A stretch of 64,000 nt of DNA. Origin: Proteinivorax tanatarense. Its GTDB lineage: Bacteria; Bacillota; Proteinivoracia; Proteinivoracales; Proteinivoracaceae. Location of the stretch: positions 372,001 through 436,000 of the forward strand of contig NZ_CP158367.1 in the NCBI RefSeq assembly GCF_040267685.1, in the 5' to 3' direction. Of this stretch, positions 18,552 through 27,600 are shown in pieces (the first letter of the stretch is position 1; each line of letters begins with the position of its first letter). Below the pieces are notes generated by a model that worked only from the letters and a program-made list of their open reading frames with translations, did not search any database and was not told where the DNA came from. A program made the translations under genes and the position numbers.

Positions 18552-19853
18552 GTGAAAAATGATAAATTATTAACTAAAGAAGAAATAGAAGTGTTGGAGA
18601 ATTTAAGTGACGATATGAGTGAAAAAGAACAAAAAGCTTTAGAAAGGATGGCTCACAAAATACAGGGGCTTACAAAAAAACAGTTTAATGATTTATTAAA
18701 AAGAAGCATTGAGGTGGCTGATGGTGTTAAGAATAAAATAGAAATTAGCCCGCCTTATACTTTAGAAAAGTTTTTGTCTACCTTAAAAAAAGAGGAACTT
18801 ACAGAAATAAGAAGAAGCTTAGACATTAAAGGTCTGAGCAAGTATAACAAAGAGGATTTGATAGAAGCTTTAGTGGTTAAAATTCCATATTCAATAGAAG
18901 AGCTAATAAGTTATTTTGACAAAAACCAGTATGAACTTTTGATAAAAATGTCAAAAAAAGAAGTGTTAGTGTCAGAAATAGAGGGCGATTATACTTTTTT
19001 TCAGCGGCTTGGGATGGCTTTTGTTTATTTAAAACCAGATGGTGAGCCAGTTATGGTTATGCCTGAAGAAATAGCTACAAGATTTAGGGAAATCTCTCGC
19101 AAAGAAACTATAAAAAATATGATAAAAAGAAATACTAGGTGGGTTGAAGTAGTTCACGGGATTATGTTTAACTATGGCGCTTTAAAGTCCGAAGATTTTT
19201 TCAGACTTGTTCAAGAGTACGGGGAGATTGATGATAAAGATTTTAAAGAGTTAATTAGAATAATTTTAATTGCAGAAGAGTTTTATGGACAGTTTGAGAG
19301 CAATGTAATGTCTGAGCTTATATTTTATCATATGTTAGTTTATAAGCCGGAGCATACTCTAAAGCTACAACAATCTAACAACTTTGATTTCTACCCATAT
19401 ACATCCAAAGAAATCACTAATACTGAACTTTTAAATAGTGCGCAATCTCAGACAGTTAAAAGCCTAATAGATTTTTTTGTCAAAAATTATGAAGATTTAT
19501 ATGAAGTACAAGCTAAATATATTGTAGAAGAGATTATTATAAATATTAAAAATTCACAAGATGCTGCAAAGATAGTTAACAATCTTCAATTTGAATTAGA
19601 AATTCCTAATTCAGAGATATTTAAAAAATTAACAAGACTAGTAGTTCAGCTTGAATATGATACAAGGCAATGGGGGTTAAAAGGGTATAAGCCAAGTGAA
19701 ATAAACGAAAAAGAAGAAAGCCAACAAAAAACAGAGATAAAGCCAGGGTTAAGATTAGTAGTGGATAACACCAAAGATGATCCAAAGGTTAGTAGAAATA
19801 AACCCTGTCCATGTGGCAGCAACAAAAAATACAAAAACTGTTGTGGAAAGTAA
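18552..19853 (+). CDS. SEC-C zinc-motif protein with SAP/Rho-N-like region
   Basis: A 433-residue soluble protein. The C-terminal RNKPCPCGSNKKYKNCCGK is the SEC-C motif, a CxCx(8)CC zinc site known from the SecA tail and many stand-alone proteins. An early segment (about 67-107, KKEELTEIRRSLDIKGLSKY) resembles SAP/Rho-N helix-extended-helix modules that can bind nucleic acid. The middle is helical and unassigned. The GTG start follows GGGGGAAG. It lies just upstream of the tandem repeat array and the Wadjet operon, but an ordinary housekeeping or accessory role is equally possible. Confidence 0.82.
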   Translation: MKNDKLLTKEEIEVLENLSDDMSEKEQKALERMAHKIQGLTKKQFNDLLKRSIEVADGVKNKIEISPPYTLEKFLSTLKKEELTEIRRSLDIKGLSKYNKEDLIEALVVKIPYSIEELISYFDKNQYELLIKMSKKEVLVSEIEGDYTFFQRLGMAFVYLKPDGEPVMVMPEEIATRFREISRKETIKNMIKRNTRWVEVVHGIMFNYGALKSEDFFRLVQEYGEIDDKDFKELIRIILIAEEFYGQFESNVMSELIFYHMLVYKPEHTLKLQQSNNFDFYPYTSKEITNTELLNSAQSQTVKSLIDFFVKNYEDLYEVQAKYIVEEIIINIKNSQDAAKIVNNLQFELEIPNSEIFKKLTRLVVQLEYDTRQWGLKGYKPSEINEKEESQQKTEIKPGLRLVVDNTKDDPKVSRNKPCPCGSNKKYKNCCGK

Positions 19854-19976
19854 GCGTTTATTATAGGAATGAAGGGTTTAGAAGGTTAATAAATATTAAA
19901 GGTTTAAAAGCTGTAGAATACATAAAATTATTATTTAGTTAAAGACAAAGGCGGTAACTGCCTTTGTCTTTAACTT

Positions 19977-21150
19977 TCTACGGTGGTGTATGGGGGAGCA
20001 TTTAGTGTAACTGTTTTTCCGGGCTACGATAGTGTGTTGGATAAATTTATGAAGGATAATTCAGTTTCCCGAGATATAAGAAGATATAGAGAAAAATCCC
20101 CCGTAGAGGGGAATTCATTCCCCGTTGTGTAAAGAATTTTGAGAGGCTGTAATGTTTAAAGGGGGGCGTCTATGTGCCTCTAATATCCGCAGGCAATGAA
20201 TTACCTGCTACGGTGGTGTATGGGGGAGCATTTAGTGTAACTGTTTTTCCGGGCTACGATAGTGTGTTGGATAAATTTATGAAGGATAATTCAGTTTCCC
20301 GAGATATAAGAGGATATAGAGAAAAATCCCCCGTAGAGGGGAATTCATTCTCCGTTGTGTAAAGAATTTTGAGAGGCTGCCATGTTTAAAGGAGTCGTCT
20401 ATGTGTCTCTAATATCCGCAGGCAATGAATTACCTGCTACGGTGGTGTATGGGGGAAGCATTTAGTGTAACTGTTTCCCGGCTACAATAGTGTGTTGGAT
20501 AAATTTATGAAGGATAATTCAGTTTCCCTATAAGAGGATATAAGAAAAAATCCCCCGTAGAGGGGAATTCATTCCCCGTTGTGTAAAGAATTTTGAGAGG
20601 CTGCCATGTTTAAAGGGACCGTCTATGTGTCTCTAATATTCGCAGGCAATGAATTACCTGCTACGGTGGTGTATGGGGGAAGCATTTAGTGTAACTGTTT
20701 CCCGGCTACAATAGTGTGTTGGATAAATTTATGAAGGATAATTCAGTTTCCCTATAAGAGGATATAAGAAAAAATCCCCCGTAGAGGGGAATTCATTCCC
20801 CGTTGTGTAAAGAATTTTGAGAGGGCTGCCATGTTTAAAGGGACCGTCTATGTGTCTCTAATATTCGCAGGCAATGAATTACCTGCTACGACGGTGTAGG
20901 GGAAGATTTTAGGGCAACTGTTTGCCGAGCTACGATTGTGTGTTGGACAAACCTATGTAAGTATAATTCAGTTTCCCGAGGTATAAGAGGATATAAGAAA
21001 AAATCTTCCGTAGAGGGGAATTCATTCTCCGTTGTGTAAAGAACTCTGTGAGGCTGTCATGTTTAAAGGGGGGCGTCTATGTGCCTCTAATATCCGCAGG
21101 CAATGAATTACCTGCTACGACGGTGTATGGGGGAAAGCATTTAAGTGTTA
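19977..21150. repeat. Tandem array of ~225-230 bp units (five full copies plus ends)
   Basis: A recurring junction (C[G/A][G/A]CGGTGTA-like) occurs at 19981, 20211, 20440, 20664, 20889 and 21118, so unit lengths are 230, 229, 224, 225 and 229. Units 3 and 4 are identical except for one added G, showing recent duplication; unit 5 is the most diverged. Each unit has CAGGCAATGAATTACCTG (imperfect palindrome), CCCC-GTAGA-GGGG and overlapping GGGGAAT-TC-ATTCCCC, so two hairpins compete. Each can also be read as a short protein containing SAGNELPATVVYGG; unit 2 (20174-20362, GTG start) is open for 62 codons, but units 3 and 4 are frameshifted. No IS, CRISPR or known RNA matches. Confidence 0.9.
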
Positions 21151-21318
21151 AAACTTCGTCTCATTTTTATTAGGAAGAGTTTTAATTAAGCTGAAGGCTC
21201 ACCATGTTATTATAGATAAATGAAAAGAGTATAGATAAATTAAATATCTAAAGGAATTTACTAATTGTTGCCGAATTTAGTTAGTGAAGGTTGTATTTTT
21301 TGGTTGGAGGTGTATACA

Positions 21319-22356
21319 ATGGGGCAAGATAAGGAATTATTTATGCGAGAAAAAATTATATCGCATTTAAAATCTAGTAAAAAGACTACGGTTAAACTTA
21401 ATGAACTTCAGGGGTTGTTTAGCGGTGATGTGTCCTACAATGAGTTTACTCATGTTATTCAGTCTTTAGAGCAGAAAGGTTTGTTAAAGCCGGTTAAATC
21501 TCACAACACCAACAACAAGAAAATACCCCTTTACAATACATATAGAATTAACAAATTAGCTTTTAAAGACCAGCTTGTAGATGATATTCAAAAATTTAAG
21601 CTTTCCAGTCATCCTCTAATTGATTTAAGTTATTACTTTTCTAGCTCTGAAAGTCAGTGGCAAAAGGATCTGCCTTTTATTAAGCTGGTGGATAACTATT
21701 TAAGATATAGCGGTGTCCCACACAAGGAGGCATCTGCTGCAGAGCGTTCTTACCAAATAACAGGGGATGAAAAGTGGATTGATTTTAAAGGGGGCAAAAG
21801 CTTACTTAACCGGATAGCAGTTTACGATAAATTAAGAATTGCCTACAACGCCGATCCTTTAATGGTTGCTGTAAATCCCAAAAACTTCACCTCACCATAT
21901 ATTCATTTGATTGTTGAAAACAAAGCCACTTTTTATGATTTTCAGCACTTTATGGAAGAAAGCTTTTTAACTTCGCTAATATATGGAAGTGGTTGGAAGA
22001 TAATAGGTAATATTAACCTTTTACAAAAACAACTATCCCTGCCAGATAAGGGCCATAGGTTTTATTATTTTGGCGATTTAGATTGGGAAGGGCTATCTAT
22101 ATGGAGTGGGGTTTTTGAAAAGCAGAAGGTGCTACCTGCAGCCGGCTTTTACCAGATGCTTTTGACAAAACCAGCTACCAGCGGCAAGAAAAATCAAAAA
22201 AGGAACAAAGAGGCTTTAGAAAAATTTACAAAACACTTTAACGAAAATGAAGCTGAAAAGATAAAAAAACTACTAGCAGGCGGCTACTATTACCCTCAAG
22301 AGGGGTTAGGTAGGGATGAAATAGCTAAGGTTATGGAGGAAATGCAATGGATTTAG
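21319..22356 (+). CDS. jetD: Wadjet JetD, Toprim-domain nuclease subunit
   Basis: A 345-residue protein. The N-terminal half is a winged-helix/DNA-binding-like region (KTTVKLNELQGLF, FTHVIQSLEQKGLL). The C-terminal half is a Toprim domain related to topoisomerase VI A/Spo11: catalytic Glu in IVENKATF and the DxD pair in YYFGDLDWEGL. In Wadjet, JetD cleaves small circular DNA after the SMC-like JetABC complex extrudes it. ATG at 21319 follows TTGGAGGTG at good spacing; the frame is open further upstream to a TTG without a binding site. It is the first gene of the operon and overlaps jetA by ten bases. This D-first order differs from the best-known A-B-C-D order. Confidence 0.92.
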   Translation: MGQDKELFMREKIISHLKSSKKTTVKLNELQGLFSGDVSYNEFTHVIQSLEQKGLLKPVKSHNTNNKKIPLYNTYRINKLAFKDQLVDDIQKFKLSSHPLIDLSYYFSSSESQWQKDLPFIKLVDNYLRYSGVPHKEASAAERSYQITGDEKWIDFKGGKSLLNRIAVYDKLRIAYNADPLMVAVNPKNFTSPYIHLIVENKATFYDFQHFMEESFLTSLIYGSGWKIIGNINLLQKQLSLPDKGHRFYYFGDLDWEGLSIWSGVFEKQKVLPAAGFYQMLLTKPATSGKKNQKRNKEALEKFTKHFNENEAEKIKKLLAGGYYYPQEGLGRDEIAKVMEEMQWI

Positions 22357-23861
22357 ACATAAAAACCATCACCGAAAATTATAGAGAGCGGGTGCAGAGG
22401 ATTGCTCTTTTTGACTGCCTTTATAAGCTGCAAAGCAAAAAAAGAAAGGATAACTCTCAAAAGGAGATAGACTTTTTTGGTCTAGGGATTTTAACTTTGC
22501 TGTTCTTTTTTGAAAACATGCTTATTCGCAATAATAAAACAGGAAGTGATGAGCTTGCTGATTTCTTTTATAAGGTAAATGATGGTGAGATAGATTTAGA
22601 TAAAGAAGGCTTTGAGAAAATAGCCCGAGAGATTATTGAAATTTTTCGTCCGCCCCGGGGAACAAGAAATAGTAGAAGCTTTTATAATTGGCAGGACAGA
22701 CAGCAGCAAACGGTGGAATACTCTATTTTGCAGGCGGGCAGATCTGATATAAAGACTAACAAACAATATTATAAATTGGACGATGATGGCTTAGAGCTTA
22801 TATTTGCTACAAAAGAGTACTTTAGCGAATTTCAGCTGTCTATAAGTCAATTGCTTTTAAGAAAGCAGCTGGAAAAGGGAGAGTTTGTCAGCGCTTTAAG
22901 GCAAATTGACGAAATGCGGATAGCGGTGGAAAGTCTGGAGGAGCGTATTGTTAAAATTAAGCAGGAAGTGCAGCGGAACATCCTAGATGAAAAGACCTAT
23001 AAAAGATACAAAGAGCTTGTTGAGGATATCAACAATAGATTAACTCGGGAAAGTGATGAATTTGAGGAGTTAAAGGGTTTTGTAAAAGAGGCAAGAGATA
23101 CCTTATTTTATGAAATAAAAAATGAAAAGGATGAAAGGGCCTATAAGTTTATGGTTAAAATTCAGCAGGAGTTAGAGCAAGTTCACTCCTTTCATACGGT
23201 ACTTTTGCAAAAAAGTGTGGAGCTTAAAACAACCACTTTGCAGTCAGCCCAGGAATCACTGTACTATGTAGGGGTTGACTCATTTAACTTTAAACAGGAA
23301 TTAGTTTCTCGGATGTTTTCCTCGCCCTTGCCGCTAGAAAGCAGCAAAACCTTGGCCAAACCTTTTTTATATCTTCAGCATAACAAAACGTGGTCCCCTT
23401 TGTCTGTTTTTGCGCCCCAGCGGATTACAAATCGAGAGCAGGAAAATAAAAGCTCGGAGTTTATGAACATGAAAGCTGAGGATGAGCGGCAAAAAGAGTT
23501 AAAAGCGCAGCAGCAAAACCTCAGATTTATAGGTGAGATAGTGCTAAAGGCTATGGACGGAGAAAATGAAATAACCTTAGCTAAAGTGGTGGATTACATG
23601 GATAAAAACAATTATGAAAATATCTTAAGCCAGCCCCTTTTTGCCCACTTTTTTATAATGTTGCACCAAAAGTCGCCGTTAGCTTTAGATAACAATTCAT
23701 ATGAAAAAGAAAAGATGCTTAAAGAGGTAATAGCACTACTTAAAACTCGCTACCAACGCTTAAGTGTACGGGAAATTCCTAAAAAACTAATAATTGTCAG
23801 GGATAGATTTAAAATGCAGGATATGGCCATAAGATTGGAGGAGAGAAATTTTGGGTTATGA
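22347..23861 (+). CDS. jetA: Wadjet JetA, kleisin-like subunit
   Basis: A 504-residue helical protein with long charged segments (about 190-290) suited to bridging SMC heads. Its position, size and neighbours match JetA, the MukF-like kleisin that links the JetC dimer to JetB. It appears closest to the Firmicute JetA subfamily (DUF5716-like), but that is a judgement from memory of the family. The start overlaps jetD by ten bases and its end overlaps jetB by eleven, so translation is coupled across the operon. No catalytic motif is expected or seen. Confidence 0.85.
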   Translation: MDLDIKTITENYRERVQRIALFDCLYKLQSKKRKDNSQKEIDFFGLGILTLLFFFENMLIRNNKTGSDELADFFYKVNDGEIDLDKEGFEKIAREIIEIFRPPRGTRNSRSFYNWQDRQQQTVEYSILQAGRSDIKTNKQYYKLDDDGLELIFATKEYFSEFQLSISQLLLRKQLEKGEFVSALRQIDEMRIAVESLEERIVKIKQEVQRNILDEKTYKRYKELVEDINNRLTRESDEFEELKGFVKEARDTLFYEIKNEKDERAYKFMVKIQQELEQVHSFHTVLLQKSVELKTTTLQSAQESLYYVGVDSFNFKQELVSRMFSSPLPLESSKTLAKPFLYLQHNKTWSPLSVFAPQRITNREQENKSSEFMNMKAEDERQKELKAQQQNLRFIGEIVLKAMDGENEITLAKVVDYMDKNNYENILSQPLFAHFFIMLHQKSPLALDNNSYEKEKMLKEVIALLKTRYQRLSVREIPKKLIIVRDRFKMQDMAIRLEERNFGL

Positions 23862-24615
23862 TAACAATCAGGTGACTAAAGCTTTTAAAATATATTCTAA
23901 GCTTGCTGCAGGTTCTGTGGCAGATGAAGAGGATTTAAAACAGTACTTGGCAGATGATAACGTCCGGGGGCTGGTGGACCAATTCGTCGATCAGGTTGAT
24001 TGTGTTTTAGTTGTGGCGGGGGATTTGATTTACATGATTCCCAAGGCAAGTTCTTCGATGTTTCATATAAGCAATGAAACCATAAAAAAGGACTATCTGC
24101 CTACGAGCGCTAAAAATTCAGATATTTATTTGATGTATGTAGCAACTATTGTTCTTTTTGGAGAGTTTTATGACGGTTATCAATCTATGAACCCCACCAG
24201 AGATTTTATCACTATGGAAGAGTGGCTAAGTCAGTTAAACCAAAGAATTTTTTCCATAAAGGAACATGGTACAGAAAAGCTAAAGGAGCTAGAAAAGAAG
24301 TATCAGTATAATTGGATAGATATTATAGAAAAATGGGAAGCGTTAGATGATTTAAAGGAGCATGTAAAAAAGCAGCAGGCTAATGTCGCCAGTAGGCTAA
24401 GCTCTTTATACATAACTAAAAGGTTTTTAGAAAAGCAAGAACTAATTAACGACTTAGGAAATGATGAAATAGAGCTTACTCAAAAGGCCAAGATAATTGT
24501 GCAAAGGTACTACATGGAATATGATTTTAACAGAGGGATTTTAGATTTTATATATGGTCTTGAGGAAGAAAGGGAGGATGAAGATGCCATCGATATCCAA
24601 GATTCGCTTAACTAA
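23851..24615 (+). CDS. jetB: Wadjet JetB, MukE/KITE-like subunit
   Basis: A 254-residue protein with helical N- and C-terminal parts and a central strand-rich segment (VLVVAGDLIYMIPKASSSMFHIS), consistent with the tandem winged-helix KITE fold of MukE-type subunits. It is assigned as JetB from its position between the kleisin and the SMC gene; the closest named family is probably DUF6063. The TTG start follows GGAGGAG six bases upstream. It overlaps jetA by 11 bases and jetC by 32. Confidence 0.83.
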   Translation: MGYDNNQVTKAFKIYSKLAAGSVADEEDLKQYLADDNVRGLVDQFVDQVDCVLVVAGDLIYMIPKASSSMFHISNETIKKDYLPTSAKNSDIYLMYVATIVLFGEFYDGYQSMNPTRDFITMEEWLSQLNQRIFSIKEHGTEKLKELEKKYQYNWIDIIEKWEALDDLKEHVKKQQANVASRLSSLYITKRFLEKQELINDLGNDEIELTQKAKIIVQRYYMEYDFNRGILDFIYGLEEEREDEDAIDIQDSLN

Positions 24616-27600
24616 CGTAGTATATGAAAACGGCGGCAAGCGGTTTAATGATGATATATTTTTATTTGATGGATATAACGGCGCTATCTTACTAGAAAAT
24701 GGCGGGGGGAAAACTGTGCTAGTGCAAACGGTACTCCAAGCGATTCTGCCACACCATGATTTAGAGGAACGGAAGATAAAGGATACGCTGCTGCTGGAAG
24801 GGAACCCCTGCCACATAGCTATCGAATGGATTTTAAATGATTCCCCTCGAACCTATTTGCTAACCGCCGTGACTCTATATTTGCACAATAACAAGCTAGA
24901 TTCTTATCGCTATACTTATGAGTATGACTACGAGGACAAACATAACATCGAAACCATTCCTTTTGTGCAAGACACCATCGACGGCGGGAAAAGACCTGCT
25001 GATAAGGGTGAAATTAGCGATTATCATCAGCAGATGCAAAAGCGAAGCATGAATGCAAAAACCTTTAAAACCATAAAAGAGTATCATGACTATTTAGAGC
25101 AAAACTATAAAATTATTCCCCAAGAGTGGCGTAGTATAGCTCGGATTAACAGCGCTGAAGGTGGAGTGGAAGGTTACTTTGAAAATTGTAAAACAACAAC
25201 CCAGCTTGTAGATCGGCTGCTGATTCCTGTGGTGGAAGATGCTATTTCCACTGGAGGAAGCAAAAGCTTTGTAAAAACCTTTGAGGAGCAGCGAGAAAGG
25301 TTTAAAGAACATAGACGGCTAAAGGATAAGATAGAGGAAAGCAAAAAGATACAGTTGAAAATTGAGGATTATGTTCAGGTGTATAAAGGATATGATGATG
25401 TTGTAGCTAGCTTAAACGCTGAAAAACAGCATACAAAAGCGTTATTTCAGTACTTAGAAAAGGAAAAAGAGGATATAGGCAAAGACATTGAAGCTGCAAT
25501 CAAAGAGGCAGAAGAGTTAGAGGAGCTATATAAAGAAGTACAAAGAAAGGAAAAGTCTTATGATTTAGCAAAGTTTGAGCAGGGATTAGACCATGCTCAA
25601 CAAAAACTTGAGCAGCAGCAAAAAGAGTTTAGTAAAGTAAACGATGAATATCAAAAAGTAGAAAATGAAATTGAAAACTTGGAGATAGCTGACTTAAAAG
25701 GCAAAATAAAGTTGCAACAGGAAGTTATAAAAGACACAAGTCAGCAGCTTAAACAGCTAGAGGCAAAAGTAGATATTAAGGAAATCCGAACAAGTCTTGA
25801 GGAAAATGGCAAGAAGTTAAAGGGATATTACGTAAATGTAGAAAAGCGCTTAGACCAAGATATAGTAGAGATAAACAGACAGCAAAAGCTTATGGAGAAT
25901 CGACATAAAAATGAAGAAGAAGTGTGGGAGAATCTAAACGAGCAAAACCAGCAGTTGCTAAAAGAAATAAATGAAAAAAGAGGACAGCTGAGTACAACAA
26001 AAAAGGATATTCAGGAAAAAAGAAGCAATCTTCACAACCTCTCACCTAAAGAGGATATTAACAGCAAGTTATATCAGTGGAACAACAAAGTAGGTGAGTT
26101 AGAGGAGAAAAATGTAAAGCACAGCAATAATATAAAAAATCTCCAACATGAGAAAAGTCAGCTTGACTTGGATCTGTCCAAGCAGAGAAAAGAAAAAGAA
26201 AACTTAAATACCCAAATTGCTACTTTGCAACAAAAACTTGATGATATAGCAAAAGAACAAAAAGCGCTTATGGATCAAATTGTGCAGTATAATGATGGGT
26301 GGCACAATATTGACTCTATTTATACCAAAGAAAGCTCTATTTGTAACTTCTTTGAAGATAAGGTAGAGCGGCTTTTAAATGAGAAGGAAGACGCTTTGCT
26401 AAAAGAGCGGGTGGTTGGCAGGTCAAAAGACGATTACGGACATAGCAAACACTTTACTCCACAGCCTAAGCTGGAGCAATGGGTGGATAGCTGGAAAAGA
26501 GAGTTTGATTATATCGAAACAGGAGTAACCTACATACAACGAGCTGCCAAAGCCTCTGGACAGCAGGAAAGCCAGTTGCTAGAAGACTACCCATATTGGC
26601 CTGTTTCCATTGTGGTAGAAGACAAAGAGATGGATATTTTGCAGGAAAAGTTAAAGATAATCGCTGATAAGATAACTTATCCTGTTATAGTGCTAGGTCA
26701 AAAAGAGGCATTTAGCCTAATCAAAGGGGAAAAAAGTAACAACGAATTGATTTTTTTGCCTAAGCTGTGGCAGGAAAACGTTAACCAACAAAAATTTGAA
26801 AATTGGAAGCATCAAATAGAAAATGAGTTGCAGTTAACAACAAATAAAAGGAAAGAAAAGGAGCAGCAGATAAGCAATTGCAGCGCAATTTTAATGAATT
26901 TGCGCAAATTTTTTGATAGCTACTCCTATGACTATTACAAGGAGTTACAAACGAAATTAGTACAGTTTAAGGAATCTATTGCAAAAACAAAGGAGCAGAT
27001 TGAAAATAGCGAAAGTCGCCTACAACAGATAGACCTAGAAGTAAAAAACTTAACAGATATTATTAGCAGCAACAAAGATGAAATAAATGTGCTAAATAAT
27101 TGGGTTAAATTAGCGATGGAAATAATCGCTAAGGAAAAAGAAATAAAGGCTATAAAGTCTGCGGTGGAGCAAAAGGAGTTGGCTCAAAAAGAAATTGTAG
27201 CTAAGCTAGCGGTGACGAAAAAAAGCATAAAACAGCTGGAAGAAAATATCTGGGATAAAAAGGAGAAGGGCAAAGACCTTCACCGTCGCAAGTTGGAGCT
27301 AACCAAAGATAGGTATTATGATGAAGTGCAGCCGCTTTACCCTATCTTAGGAGACTTCAGCAAAGAGGCCTTAGTTAAACAACGGGAAAGTTTGTACGAC
27401 CAGCTCCATGATAGACAAGGGGAGATAAAACATTATCAGGACAAGATAAATGAAGCGACGAAAATGTTAAAGGGGCATCAAAACGGTTTAAAAAGAAAAA
27501 GAGACAAATGCCGTTACCCTATTGATGAAGAGGTGGTTTTTGAGGTATACGGTGAAGAACACTTAGATGCTCTTTATCAAAAAGAAAAAGAGCTTAACCC

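Noticed and set aside
19977-21150. CRISPR array
   Set aside because: Units are ~228 bases and nearly continuous; there are no short repeats separated by unique spacers and no cas genes.
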